Source: Angelobacter sp036557225
Lineage (GTDB): Bacteria; Acidobacteriota; Terriglobia; Terriglobales; Acidobacteriaceae
DNA: 64,000 bases
Direction of reading: 5' to 3'
Assembly (NCBI GenBank): GCA_036557225.1
Contig: DATBHX010000060.1
Coordinates: forward strand, 1-64,000
The translations under genes were made by a program, and so were the position numbers. Under the pieces are notes generated by a model. The model was given only the letters and a program-made list of their open reading frames with translations. It searched no databases and was not told the origin of the DNA. Shown here piece after piece: positions 17,392-26,310 of the stretch. The stretch's first letter is position 1. Each line of letters opens with the position of its first letter.

Positions 17392-18303
17392 ATGTCGATT
17401 CGTCCGGTAAAGAAGGTGATCAAGTCCAAACCCACGCTGGAAGGCGCCGGGGTTCATCTGAGAAGGGCGTTCGGCTTCGGCAACACGGGTGATTTTGATC
17501 CGTTTCTGTTGCTGGACGATTTCCGCAATGAAGTTCCGGAAGATTATCTGGCCGGATTTCCCTGGCACCCGCATCGAGGCATTGAGACCATTACATATGT
17601 TCTGGCAGGCACGGTGGAGCACGGGGACAGCATGGGCAACAAAGGCGCCATCGCCGCCGGCGACGTACAGTGGATGACGGCCGGCAGCGGCATTATCCAT
17701 CAGGAGATGCCCAAAGGCGACAACACCGGACGCATGCATGGCTTCCAGTTGTGGGCCAATCTTCCTGCCGACCTTAAGATGACCCCGCCGCGCTATCAGG
17801 AGGTGAAGGCCGCAGAGATACCGGCAATCACCGACGATGACGGTACACACGTGCGGCTGGTGTGCGGAAGTTTCTGGGGCAAGAAGGGCCCGGTGGACGG
17901 CATTGCAGCCGATCCTATTTACATCGATGTCTCGGTAGCGCCCGGCCGAAAAAAGAGCTTACCGGTTGAGGTCACGCGGCATGCTTTTGCCTACGTGTTT
18001 GGCGGGTCGGGGAAGTTCTGCAATGCCTCAGAGCCGCTGGCTGTACCGACTGAACCTGTCGGCTGGCTGGATACGGCTCCGCCGTCGGAGGCGGAGAACC
18101 GCTCGCTGATCCTGTTTGATCGCGGCGATGAGGTGGTTGTGCAGGGCGGCGAAAACGGTATTCGTTTCCTGCTGTGCTCGGGCAAGCCGCTCGAGGAACC
18201 GGTGGCTTGGTACGGCCCCATCGTGATGAATACCCAGGAGCAGCTGAAGCAGGCTTTTACTGAGCTGGAAAAGGGAACGTTCCTCAAGACCAAGAATGTT
18301 TAA
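17392..18303 (+). CDS. pirin family bicupin
   Basis: From ATG 17392, with GGAGG a few bases upstream, the product is 303 residues. The first cupin has HPHRG with H59 and H61, and IIHQE with H103 and E105. This is the four-residue metal site of pirins. The QLWANLP segment is also typical. Bacterial pirins can be quercetinases or redox-responsive modulators, and the role here is unknown. A longer frame from 17317 adds 25 residues without signal or domain character. Palindromes at 17236-17270 lie in its upstream region and may regulate it. Confidence 0.9.
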   Translation: MSIRPVKKVIKSKPTLEGAGVHLRRAFGFGNTGDFDPFLLLDDFRNEVPEDYLAGFPWHPHRGIETITYVLAGTVEHGDSMGNKGAIAAGDVQWMTAGSGIIHQEMPKGDNTGRMHGFQLWANLPADLKMTPPRYQEVKAAEIPAITDDDGTHVRLVCGSFWGKKGPVDGIAADPIYIDVSVAPGRKKSLPVEVTRHAFAYVFGGSGKFCNASEPLAVPTEPVGWLDTAPPSEAENRSLILFDRGDEVVVQGGENGIRFLLCSGKPLEEPVAWYGPIVMNTQEQLKQAFTELEKGTFLKTKNV

Positions 18304-18458
18304 GGCAGGCGGCAGCTAGTTGAGCCGCAGGAAAAAGACAGGTAAATTCTTCCCGGCGGAATTTTTTGCATCGCAAAACATCCAGAATTACTGCGTTATT
18401 TTGCATCTAAGTAGCTCAGTGGACCACTGACAACTGCGCGATTCGTAAGTGTGCCCGG

Positions 18459-19987
18459 GTGAATCTTTCGATGCAAACGAAGGCGTGGCGTCTTTGCGGC
18501 CGGTTACGAGTTTCTGCCGTTGTGGTCCTGGTTTGGTTTTTCTGCAGTCAATCTCTTCACGCGGATGTCGGCTTGCTGCTGAGCGAGACGCCGGCAGAAG
18601 GTCTTTGGCAATGGGTCAACTTAGGCCACTCTGCCATCTATCTATCCCGGTTGTGTCCGGAGACGCCGGTAAAGCTGCGCCTTTGTGCCGCGGGCGAGTC
18701 CGGCTCGGTCATCAGCGTGTATAAGGGGCTTGAGGAGGACCAGGATTTGAATGGAACGCAGTGCCTCTTTCACTGTTCCTCTATGGCGTTGAAGATGAAC
18801 GCGACCGTCCGTTGCTTGCCTGGCCGGCGCTGTACGGCCTTCTCCAGGACCATGCCCGCAAGAGCTACCTGGCCGGCGTTTGCCAGACCGCGCCTTGCAG
18901 CGCCAACCAGCATGGCAACTGGCGTTATTTGTTTGCCGCCACGTTCATCAGGAACGCTTACATTTTCCAGGTGAAGACCACTCTGCAACAGGACGTGGCA
19001 TTCATGATCCATTGGAACGCCCGACCGAACGTGAACCACTACAACGGCGTGACCAACAACTGCGCCGACTTCGCGGCGGAGGTGCTCAATTTCTACTTCC
19101 CCGGCTCGGCCCGGCCCGATCATATCAATGATTTTGGCATGACCAGCCCCAAGGCCATCTCCAAGTCTCTTACCCACTATGCGCGCCGGCATCCCGAGCT
19201 CGAGCTTGGTGTCTTTCGATTCGCGCAGGTTCCCGGCACGTACAAGAAAAGCGGTGACGCGCGCAAAGGCACTGAGGTGTTCTTCAGATCCAAGAAATTC
19301 CTGTTGCCGATGCTTCTACGTCCGCATGAGCTGGGGGTGTTTGTCGGCAGTTACGCTTTGACCGGGCGCTTCAATCCCGAGCACGAATTGCGGCGCCATC
19401 CCGGGGCTGACAATGTCTTTCCGTCGTATCAGGCGGAGCTGGAGGAGGAGAAAATGCAGCCGGCGCATCTCCAGCCGGTTGTGCTGGCGGACTCTGTGGA
19501 TCTGGTCATCGCGCCCAGGCAGGAGCGTCCGCGAGACAAATTTCTGGGAACCAATGCGCAGTGGAAGTCTTACCGTAAGGCCATGCGGGAGCTGACGGGT
19601 GAGGCCGTGAACAAGAAACTGATTGCCAGCGAAAATGCCCTGCACAAGCTGGTGAAGGAGTTGGGCGGGCGCGGGCAGACCATTCTCGATGCAAACGGGA
19701 CAGCATGGCTGGAGATCACCGGGGATGGGGTAGTGCGCCGCGTCGGGGTCGCGGCCAGCAACATTACGGCACCGGGCTCCGATCCGGAGCTGGCATATCT
19801 GATCATGCTGGCACGCGTGGATGAGATGCTGCATCGATCGGTCAAGAATCGCGAGCTGCTGCCTTACTTCGAACGCGATTGGGCGCTGCTGATGGAAGCA
19901 CGGCAGCGGCTGTGGCCGGAGACGATGCGCGCTGCAGGGACCGGAGCCGTGATGACGAACGGAGCGGAAAGCATTGCACCGCGATGA
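18459..19987 (+). pseudogene. permuted papain-like (NlpC/P60-LRAT-type) exported protein, split by a one-base deletion
   Basis: Two consecutive frames form one protein. The first (from 18459) gives a signal peptide ending SLHADVG and the motif GHSAIYLS. The second continues in the -1 frame with NNCADFAAEVLNFYFPG and runs to 19987. A His-containing motif before a Cys-containing NNC motif is the order seen in circularly permuted NlpC/P60-type (LRAT/YiiX-like) cysteine proteins. The break is at about 18750-18754 (AATGG). Adding one T there (AATTGG) restores a continuous frame. The whole would be about 510 residues. It is either a recent inactivation or a sequencing error, because both halves keep clean coding character. 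Confidence 0.75.
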
Positions 19988-20103
19988 GTGCAGACTGATT
20001 CGTTAAAGTGCTAATAGATCTTAGAAAGCATCGCATTCGTGAGCAAGCCGATTGAGAGAGACCTCTTAAGTCGAAGGCCTGCGTTGCAGTAAACTCTTAG
20101 CGC

Positions 20104-20796
20104 ATGCATCCGCTTGATAACCCTACGTGGACAGCGCTTACGACCAAGCAGGCACAGCTGGCGCACAGCTCCGCGCTGGCGCGAAGGTATCCGCCGGATA
20201 TGACCCTGCTGGGCGCGCTGGCAGCGAACACGGCGATGGCGTTTGATTCGCTGGCGCAGCTCATTCAGCGTGATCCGGTAACGCTCTACTTTTCCACTCC
20301 TCCGACGCTGCCGGGGGGCTGGAATGTGGTGCGCGCCGTGGAGTTGCACCAGATGGTGAAAGAAGACGCGGCTCTTGCGGATGAAACGGCACGTCGCGCG
20401 GCGGAGCAGCACCAGATCATCGAACTTACGCCGGCCGATGTGCCGGAGATGAGCGTAGTCTATGCGGCAACGAGGGCGAACCGGACGCTATGTCCCAAGA
20501 TCCAGAAGCTGGGGACTTTTCTGGGCATTCGCAGCGAAGGGAAGCTGGTGGCGATAGGCGGCATGCGACTGCATATTGCCGGTTATCGCGAGATCACGAC
20601 CGTGGCCACGCAGCCGGAATATGAAGGTCGGGGCTATGGCACGGCGATCGTGCTGGCGTTAATGCATCGCATACAGACAAAAGGAGAGCGGCCCTTTTTG
20701 ACCGTGCGCACTGACAACGAGCGTGCGGTGGCAATCTATCGGCGTCTGGGATTCAACCCGCGGACGACTCTTTATTCGCAGACGATCCGGCGCTAG
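20104..20796 (+). CDS. GNAT family N-acetyltransferase
   Basis: The 230-residue protein has a C-terminal GNAT domain. The EITTVATQPEYEGRGYGTAIV segment (about 163-182) holds the Q/RxxGxG/A acetyl-CoA loop. The following LTVRTDNERAVAIYRRLGF is the usual motif B end. The N-terminal ~100 residues are helical and probably form a substrate-selecting domain, as in FR47-like members. The acceptor is unknown. It stands alone between the frameshifted gene and a small exported protein. Confidence 0.83.
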   Translation: MHPLDNPTWTALTTKQAQLAHSSALARRYPPDMTLLGALAANTAMAFDSLAQLIQRDPVTLYFSTPPTLPGGWNVVRAVELHQMVKEDAALADETARRAAEQHQIIELTPADVPEMSVVYAATRANRTLCPKIQKLGTFLGIRSEGKLVAIGGMRLHIAGYREITTVATQPEYEGRGYGTAIVLALMHRIQTKGERPFLTVRTDNERAVAIYRRLGFNPRTTLYSQTIRR

Positions 20797-20822
20797 TTCG
20801 TCCGATTTCTGTGAGGCTTTCC

Positions 20823-20886
20823 TCAGCGGCTAAAGCCGAAAACCGTTGTCCTCTTGGCCGCAGGCATAAATGCCTGCTCCACCCTG
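20823..20886. repeat. dispersed repeat: CAGCGGCTAAAGCCG plus TGCCTGCTCCACCC
   Basis: CAGCGGCTAAAGCCGAAAAC starts at 20824. Its GGC-TAAA-GCC core is a small hairpin. About 35 bases later comes TGCCTGCTCCACCC. The same two words occur in the same order at 11737-11842. Confidence 0.65.
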
Positions 20887-20947
20887 TTACTGCAGGCTGG
20901 CTTGAACAGGTAAGATGTTGGCGAATTCCACGAGGGGAGGAACTGGG

Positions 20948-21466
20948 ATGAAATGCATGAAGATTTTGATTGGGTTTGCCGCTGTGATTGCTATGGCCAT
21001 GAGCGTGACTGCCATGCAGAAGGATGATCCTACGAAAAATCTCGGAGCATTCCTGGGCAAGTGGAAGACCGAAGGCGCATTTACCAACGGAGGAAAGACG
21101 AGCACGACGCTCGAGTGCCGCTGGTCGCCGATGGGCACTTTCTTAGTGTGTGATCAACTGGTCAACCTCGGCGGCGCCGAACATCAGCAGTTTACGGTGT
21201 ACTCCTACGACGCGAAGGCCGGAACATATAGCTACACTACCCTGTCCGATCCGGGGGCGAAGCCGACCAGCGGGGCGGTCGAGATCAAAGGCAATCTGTG
21301 GACGTACAACTCGAGCTATGAAAATCAGGGCAAGAAGACGCTGATCGTCACCACCAATGAATTTACCGATCCCAAAACGGAGATCTTCAAAGTGAAGACA
21401 TCCGACGATAGCGGCGTGACGTGGAAGACGATGCTTGAGGGGAAAGCGACGAAGGTGGGGGATTGA
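20948..21466 (+). CDS. exported DUF1579-like protein
   Basis: ATG 20948 follows GGGAGGAA by several bases and gives 172 residues with a signal peptide (MKCMKILIGFAAVIAMAMSVTA). The mature part (FLGKWKTEGAF..LECRWSPMGTFLVCDQLVNLGG..YSYTTL...ETFKVKTSDDSGVTW-like strands) matches the small lipocalin/THAP4-like barrels grouped as DUF1579. These use a WxxEG entry motif and have no fixed function. A frame opening at 20915 adds 11 residues ahead of the ribosome site and is less likely. Confidence 0.72.
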   Translation: MKCMKILIGFAAVIAMAMSVTAMQKDDPTKNLGAFLGKWKTEGAFTNGGKTSTTLECRWSPMGTFLVCDQLVNLGGAEHQQFTVYSYDAKAGTYSYTTLSDPGAKPTSGAVEIKGNLWTYNSSYENQGKKTLIVTTNEFTDPKTEIFKVKTSDDSGVTWKTMLEGKATKVGD

Positions 21467-21496
21467 GGAAGCGAATGCGGTACAAATCGTAGAATC

Positions 21497-21916
21497 ATGG
21501 CCGGCATTACAGAAGGAGAGCTGCTCGAATTCCTGAAGGCGATTGAGGAAGGCACAATCGCTTTGCAGGCGGAGGAGTGCATCCCCCAGGACATCTATGC
21601 CGGCCACGTGCCCTATAGGGCGAGCAATGGCTGGCGCATCACGATCTTCAATGACTGCAACGAATGGGATTACATGGAGCATGTGATCACCCCGGATGAC
21701 CGTTCGCTGAGTTTTGACGAGATTGACGATCTCATGTCCGTCGCCCGGGAATATACGCCCGATGTCGAGGTGGCGTGGCGCCGCTATGGCATTCCGGGGT
21801 ACATGCGATTTCGTTGCGCCAACTGCGGTGTCGATATCGACCCCAAGGTACTCACCAAGGGCGAGTACGTGTGCGATCGGTGCAGGGGTTCGTCGCCGGC
21901 TCGACAAGAGGAATGA
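21497..21916 (+). CDS. small cytoplasmic protein with C-terminal zinc ribbon
   Basis: The 139-residue protein has an acidic, mostly helical N-terminal domain with GWRITIFNDCNEWDYMEHV. The C-terminal zinc-ribbon-like module is CANCGVDIDPKVLTKGEYVCDRCRG (two CxxC pairs about 16 residues apart). I do not recognise the N-terminal family. Zinc binding is a fair inference from the four cysteines; nucleic-acid binding would be a guess. It follows the DUF1579-like gene by 30 bases on the same strand. Confidence 0.68.
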   Translation: MAGITEGELLEFLKAIEEGTIALQAEECIPQDIYAGHVPYRASNGWRITIFNDCNEWDYMEHVITPDDRSLSFDEIDDLMSVAREYTPDVEVAWRRYGIPGYMRFRCANCGVDIDPKVLTKGEYVCDRCRGSSPARQEE

Positions 21917-21932
21917 TCAGCGCGCTGGTTGG

Positions 21933-21997
21933 GGCGCATTGGCAAGATGCGCCTAAATCCAGCACTGATTAGAGGCTCATCGCGGGCTCGCGCCCGC
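21933..21997. terminator. two hairpins between convergent genes
   Basis: GGCGCAT (21933-21939) pairs with ATGCGCC (21947-21953), and GCGGGC (21982-21987) pairs with GCCCGC (21992-21997). Both lie between convergent genes ending at 21916 and 22017. Neither has a U-tract, so intrinsic termination is uncertain. Confidence 0.45.
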
Positions 21998-22016
21998 AAA
22001 GGCAGGAACGAGAAAG

Positions 22017-23258
22017 CTATTCGTAGCGCAGAGCTTCGATGGGATCGAGACGGGAAGCTTTGATCGCCGGCAGCATACCGCTGACCAGGCCAACAAAAAT
22101 CAGAATGATGGTTGAGACCAGCAGGTGCATGGGCGAAATGGTGAGATAGATGTCACCGGCTTCAGCGTTTTTGGCCATGACGCTGTAAACCGGAATGCGG
22201 CCGATGACCCAGGAGATGATGTAAGCGACGATCACACCGAGCAGTCCGCCGGCAAAGGTGATGGCCATGGCTTCAGCCAGAAATTGTGTAAGGATGTCAC
22301 GGCGGCGCGCGCCCAGGGCTTTTTCTACGCCGATTTCGCGCGTGCGCTGGGTAACGGAAACCAGCATGATGTTCATCAAGCCAACGCCGCCGATGCCGAG
22401 GGTAAGAGTGCCGATAAAGGTAAGAAGGACCTGCAAGGCCATGGTGATGATCTGCCAGTTGTTCAGGTTCTTCATGGTGTTCCAGATAAAGACGGCGCGC
22501 GGATCTTTGGGATTGAAGCCGTGCGAAGTACCGAGCACGCCGCGGATGTTGCCTTCAACTTTGTCGTAGTCGAGGCCTTCGTAGTCAAGCCAGATGCCGT
22601 CAAGGTAGCGAGTGTCGCGGATATCGGACATGACGGAGAAGGGAATGTAGGCGATTTTGTTGACGTTGTCATCGCCTTCCTGCATTTTGGGCTCGAGCAC
22701 GCCGATTATTTCAAAGCTGATGCCGCTGATGCGAACGCTCTGGCCGAGCGCGGGCTGGCCGGAGAAAAGTTTGTCCCTGGCGTCTGAGCCAAGCACGACG
22801 ACGCGTGCGCGCTGCATTTCGTCGGCTTCGTTGTAGAAGCGGCCTTCAGCCACGTTGAGAGCGCGGACAGGGACGATGTCCGGCGTGAAACCGCTGACAC
22901 CGAATTGAAGTGTGCGGTTCTCATGCTGGACGTTGGCATTGAACGAGGCTTCCGGCGTGATATGGCGCACGACGGGGAGTTGCTCTTGCAGACGCTGCAC
23001 GTCGTCGATCATGAAACGAACCTGGGTTCCTGCTTTGGAGCCGCCTGCCTGCAACGAGGTGCGGCCGGGAAAGACACCCATCATCTGCATGCCAAAGTTG
23101 GAAAAAATGGCGGTGATGGCGCGACCGAAACCGGCGCCGTAGGCGAGCAGAATGACCACGGTCGCGATGCCCCAGGCCATGCCCAGCATAGTGAGTGCGG
23201 TGCGTCGACGATTGTGTTTGATGGACTGATATGCCTGTCCAAATAAGTCGTGGACCAT
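22017..23258 (-). CDS. MacB/FtsX-type ABC transporter permease (second of pair)
   Basis: The product is 413 residues from ATG 23258, which lies four bases after the stop of the upstream permease gene. The upstream stop region GGGAGTAACGCG supplies the ribosome site. There is one N-terminal transmembrane segment (TALTMLGMAWGIATVVILLAYG), a periplasmic MacB_PCD domain, and three C-terminal segments of the FtsX fold (LTFIGTLTLGIGGVGLMNIMLVSVTQRTREIGVEKALGA and following). Such permeases export substrates or drive mechanotransmission with an ATPase that is not encoded next to them here. A frame extending to 23330 would overlap the neighbour by 68 bases. Confidence 0.85.
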   Translation of the reverse strand: MVHDLFGQAYQSIKHNRRRTALTMLGMAWGIATVVILLAYGAGFGRAITAIFSNFGMQMMGVFPGRTSLQAGGSKAGTQVRFMIDDVQRLQEQLPVVRHITPEASFNANVQHENRTLQFGVSGFTPDIVPVRALNVAEGRFYNEADEMQRARVVVLGSDARDKLFSGQPALGQSVRISGISFEIIGVLEPKMQEGDDNVNKIAYIPFSVMSDIRDTRYLDGIWLDYEGLDYDKVEGNIRGVLGTSHGFNPKDPRAVFIWNTMKNLNNWQIITMALQVLLTFIGTLTLGIGGVGLMNIMLVSVTQRTREIGVEKALGARRRDILTQFLAEAMAITFAGGLLGVIVAYIISWVIGRIPVYSVMAKNAEAGDIYLTISPMHLLVSTIILIFVGLVSGMLPAIKASRLDPIEALRYE

Positions 23259-23262
23259 CGCG

Positions 23263-24510
23263 TTACTCCCTTCTGAGCGCTTCCACCGGCTGCAACAGCG
23301 AAGCTTTGCGCGCCGGATAAAGTCCGGCAATGATTCCGGCGATCGAAAGCGAGATTACGGCTGCCGCCGCTGAGCCGGGCACGATGTGCGGCAAGTCGAA
23401 GCCAGGAGGCGTTGGTATTTTGGCCAGCAGGGCCATGATGCCCATGGTAATCGCAATACCGGTGCCGCCGCTCAGCGCGGTGAGGAATACGCCTTCCAGA
23501 AAAAACTGCGCCAGAATGCGGCGGTTGGTGGCGCCCAGCGCTTTCATCAAGCCAATTTCCTGCGTCCGCTCCGTGACGCTGACCAGCATGATATTGATAA
23601 TTCCGATGGCTCCCAGGATCAGAGTCACCAGGCCCACGCCGCCAAGAAACAGATCCATGCCGTCAAAAATTTTGCCGACGGTATCCTGCGTCTGTACGCT
23701 GTCCCAGCCTTCAAACGCTTCTTTATTCTCCGGATCAAACCCGTGGTTCCGTGCGATCACCCTACGTGCCTGGTCGACCGCCGCCTGGTGCTGCGCGCGG
23801 CTCTTCGGATTCATCGCCAGGTTGCCGATATCGTCCGGCGTGTGCGTCCCCGCCAGCGGAAAATATTCATGCATTACGCTGAACGGGATATAAATCCTCA
23901 CGTTGTTCAGATTATTTTCCTGCCGCCCGATATTGGCCAGCACGCCCACCACTTCAAACCTCATACCGCGCAACAGCACGGTGCTGCCGATCGCCGGCCG
24001 TCCGGGAAAAAGGTTGCGCATCATCTGGAAGCCCAGCACGCATACCTGGCGTTTCTGCGCTTCGTCTTCCCAGTTCAGCCAGCGGCCTTCGCCCTGGGGC
24101 AGGAAGCGTATCTGATTGAAGCTCGGCCACTGGCCTGACGTGCTGCCACTCACTGTGGCAAACTCGCTCTGTATCCGGATATCGCCACGCCCAATCACCG
24201 GCGATATTTCTCTTACCGCGGTGGCTTCGGCCTTGATGTCCTCCACGTCCTTGACCGTCAGAAAGTAGCGGCGCCTCTGTTGCGTCTGGCCGTTCACCGC
24301 CGGCACCTGCCCGCTCCACATAAAGATGATGTCTTCGCCGATGTTGGCCATGTTTTTCCTCTGACCGGACCGAAAGCCTTCGCCCACGCCAATCAGAAAC
24401 AGCAGCGACCCCACGCCCCAGGCGATGCCAAACATCGTCAGGAATGAGCGCAGCTTGTGCGCCCACAGTATGCTTAACACCTGCCGGATTGTATCCAGGG
24501 CCATTCTCAT
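23263..24510 (-). CDS. MacB/FtsX-type ABC transporter permease (first of pair)
   Basis: The 415-residue protein has the same architecture as its downstream neighbour. An N-terminal segment (FLTMFGIAWGVGSLLFLIGVGEG) and a MacB_PCD periplasmic domain come first. Three C-terminal segments follow, with LGGVGLVTLILGAIGIINIMLVSVTERTQEIGLMKALGA. The two permeases are four bases apart and are paralogues, so they probably form a heterodimer. The expected ATP-binding subunit and membrane-fusion protein are absent within the window, which is common for acidobacterial orphan permeases. The start at 24510 is an ATG, with ATG two codons later as an alternative. Confidence 0.85.
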   Translation of the reverse strand: MRMALDTIRQVLSILWAHKLRSFLTMFGIAWGVGSLLFLIGVGEGFRSGQRKNMANIGEDIIFMWSGQVPAVNGQTQQRRRYFLTVKDVEDIKAEATAVREISPVIGRGDIRIQSEFATVSGSTSGQWPSFNQIRFLPQGEGRWLNWEDEAQKRQVCVLGFQMMRNLFPGRPAIGSTVLLRGMRFEVVGVLANIGRQENNLNNVRIYIPFSVMHEYFPLAGTHTPDDIGNLAMNPKSRAQHQAAVDQARRVIARNHGFDPENKEAFEGWDSVQTQDTVGKIFDGMDLFLGGVGLVTLILGAIGIINIMLVSVTERTQEIGLMKALGATNRRILAQFFLEGVFLTALSGGTGIAITMGIMALLAKIPTPPGFDLPHIVPGSAAAAVISLSIAGIIAGLYPARKASLLQPVEALRRE

Positions 24511-25108
24511 CGATGGATTGCTGCTCGCCTTCTATTTGCGACCGGAAGTCTTGCGTCGTATGAATGCCACATTTGGCCCGGAATTGCCAAAATCGCCGGA
24601 ATTGCCAAAATTGTCGATCGAACCGCGGCCTTTCCGATTCCGTGCGATCACGTGCGATGACGGCGATCTCGCGCGATTCCTTATCACTGCAGTGTAATAC
24701 GTCGCGGAACGGCTCGTGGTTCCATGGATTTAGACGGGACGAAAGGGGAAAAGTCCTTAGTTTTCCCGACGTTGCGGCCTTAGCGTCTCTAGGATGGAGC
24801 GCAGGCGCCTCCTCTGCAAGCGTTGGCGACCTTAGCGTTGGAGCGCAGGCGCCCTCGCCTGCGAACGTTGGCGACCCAGCGTCCTCTGCGGTGAATCCCA
24901 GTCTTCCGATCCCGCGCGGTTTTCGCGTGCTGGGGTGAGATTGCGCGATTCCGCGCGATTTCCAGCGATTCCGGCGATGCCTCACTGCATTTTTATCGTG
25001 GCCAAAAACCTGAGAACAGATTAGCCTTGGGAGCGCCCGGCACGGCCGGACCATGATCGATGATCGATGATCGATTCTATTGCGGATGATTCTTGACGGA
25101 GGTTTTGT
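24511..25108. other. long intergenic region of repeat words, no gene
   Basis: This 598-base gap is built largely from short repeated words. There are AATTGCCAAAATCG copies (24583-24615), GATCTCGCGCGATT words, and the tandem repeat at 24796-24876. A CGCGCGGTTTTCGCG hairpin lies near 24913, and GATCGATGATCGATGATCGA words at 25054-25075. Long open frames across it on either strand are encoded by these repeats and are not credible genes. Confidence 0.6.
24796..24876. repeat. tandem direct repeat, two units of about 36 bases
   Basis: A unit beginning GGAGCGCAGGCGCC and ending GTTGGCGACC occurs at 24796-24831 and again at 24840-24876, a period of 44-45 bases. The middle (CTCGCCTGCG or CTCCTCTGC) lets each unit fold on itself. 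Confidence 0.75.
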
Positions 25109-25489
25109 ATGGGAAACCAGGTGTTCACGGCTCCCGGATTGAAGATGGAACTGGAGGAAGGGCCGGTTGAAACCATCGTACGCTGCACCGGGAAGATCAC
25201 CGCGGAGTCAGCGGAAAAGTTTCAGAGTGAGATCCGCGACCGTGTGATACCCGCCAGCCGCGGCAAGGGCGTTGATGTGACGCAACGGGTGCTGGTGGAT
25301 TTGTCGGGCGTGTCCTACATCGACAGCACCGGCCTGGGAGCACTGCTGGGCATCTGGACGGCCGGACAAAGAAGAGGTTGCGATCTGGAGATCATTAACC
25401 TGAGCCCGCGAGTGGAAAAGCTGGTCAGCGTAACCAAGCTCGACCAGGTATTCAACAGGATGAAAAACATGTTTGGCGGCGCGAAGTAG
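25109..25489 (+). CDS. STAS-domain anti-anti-sigma factor
   Basis: The 126-residue protein is a single STAS domain. VDLSGVSYIDSTGLGALL carries the phosphorylatable serine (S73) of SpoIIAA/RsbV-type antagonists. GGAGG lies seven bases before the ATG. Such proteins bind an anti-sigma kinase and release the sigma factor when not phosphorylated. No cognate kinase or sigma gene is adjacent, so the partner is unknown. It may alternatively act in a polysaccharide-export or stressosome-like system. Confidence 0.88.
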   Translation: MGNQVFTAPGLKMELEEGPVETIVRCTGKITAESAEKFQSEIRDRVIPASRGKGVDVTQRVLVDLSGVSYIDSTGLGALLGIWTAGQRRGCDLEIINLSPRVEKLVSVTKLDQVFNRMKNMFGGAK

Positions 25490-25527
25490 CGCGCCGCATT
25501 GAACCCTCGGAAGCCGGAATTTGGACT

Positions 25528-25569
25528 CACCCTTCGCAAAAGGCGCGAAGGATGGGGCAGCCCGGCGAC
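25528..25569. repeat. dispersed hairpin repeat, copy 1 (CCCTTCGC..GCGCGAAGG)
   Basis: CACCCTTCGC-AAAAG-GCGCGAAGGATGGGGCA forms a hairpin through CCTTCGC/GCGAAGG. A near-identical copy in the same orientation lies at 26248-26290, and a degenerate copy at about 28105-28133. Copies 1 and 2 bracket the two small genes between them. Confidence 0.7.
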
Positions 25570-25611
25570 AATCGCGTACGATCAAGCCTCTAACCTCAAA
25601 AGGAGTCCATC

Positions 25612-25752
25612 ATGGCACCCAAAATCAATGCACGCGAACAGACGCGTAACAAGTCGCAAGCCAAGAAGCGGGAAAGAATCCGCCTTCTGCGAGCCAGCCT
25701 TACGGCTCCGGCCAAGTCCACCAGCAAGAGCAAACCAGCCGCCACCAAGTAA
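25612..25752 (+). CDS. very small basic protein (46 residues)
   Basis: An AAGGAG site seven bases upstream of ATG 25612 leads into a 46-codon frame ending TAA at 25750-25752. The product starts MAPKINAREQTRNKSQ and is dominated by Lys, Arg, Ala and Ser. About a third of residues are basic, and there is no hydrophobic core. It looks like an intrinsically disordered nucleic-acid-binding peptide. The excellent ribosome site is the main evidence that it is real. It precedes the next small gene by 21 bases and is probably co-transcribed with it. Confidence 0.62.
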   Translation: MAPKINAREQTRNKSQAKKRERIRLLRASLTAPAKSTSKSKPAATK

Positions 25753-25773
25753 CGGCCCACCGCAATCACCCAC

Positions 25774-26235
25774 ATGCCATTTGCTACCGAGCGCGAAGCC
25801 AAGGAGTTCCTGGCGGATAGAATCCGCCATCAGGCGGAGCTTGAGGGCGCACCGGTTTCAGATGTGGACCGGCGCTTATTGCTGTTCAGCGAACAGGACC
25901 CGGGATCAGAAGAGGGCATTCCTGAAGACGTGCTCTCTGGCGATCCCGATCTCGACTGGGAGCAGCAGATGACCGAACTGCTCCGTCAGGCCTGGCGGCG
26001 GGACAAGGCGAACCCAGCGCAGCGCCAACATTATCTCGACGCCATCGAGCGACTCAAGGCGGGTGATCACTACATCCAGGTCATCGCCGAGCCGGTCTTT
26101 GGCGGGTTATTTCTGGGAAGCACCGGCGTGTCGGGTTTGCCGATGATCTCCCGGGGCCGAATCGCCCTGTGGTGCGCGGTGGGAGTGGGGGTCTTCGTGA
26201 TCATCGCGCTGATCTGGGTGGCGCTGACTCGTTAG
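25774..26235 (+). CDS. tail-anchored membrane protein of unknown function
   Basis: The 153-residue protein has an acidic, helical cytoplasmic part (about 1-125) and one C-terminal hydrophobic segment (IALWCAVGVGVFVIIALIWVAL) close to the end. This is a tail-anchor arrangement. No domain is recognised. It directly follows the 46-residue basic gene, and both lie between two direct copies of a hairpin repeat (25528 and 26248). Confidence 0.65.
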   Translation: MPFATEREAKEFLADRIRHQAELEGAPVSDVDRRLLLFSEQDPGSEEGIPEDVLSGDPDLDWEQQMTELLRQAWRRDKANPAQRQHYLDAIERLKAGDHYIQVIAEPVFGGLFLGSTGVSGLPMISRGRIALWCAVGVGVFVIIALIWVALTR

Positions 26236-26247
26236 CGGGCTTTATTT

Positions 26248-26290
26248 CCCACCCTTCGCAAAGAGCGCGAAGGATGGGGCACCCGGCGAT
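26248..26290. repeat. dispersed hairpin repeat, copy 2
   Basis: CACCCTTCGC-AAAGA-GCGCGAAGGATGGGGCACCC repeats 25528-25569 almost exactly. It lies between convergent genes, so the stem could also act as a transcription end. Confidence 0.7.
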
Positions 26291-26310
26291 GTCGGCGATC
26301 CCGGCGATTC

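Noticed and set aside
23954..25054. 366-codon reverse frame across the permease start and intergenic repeats
   Set aside because: Half overlaps the real permease in another frame and half is coded by repeat words.
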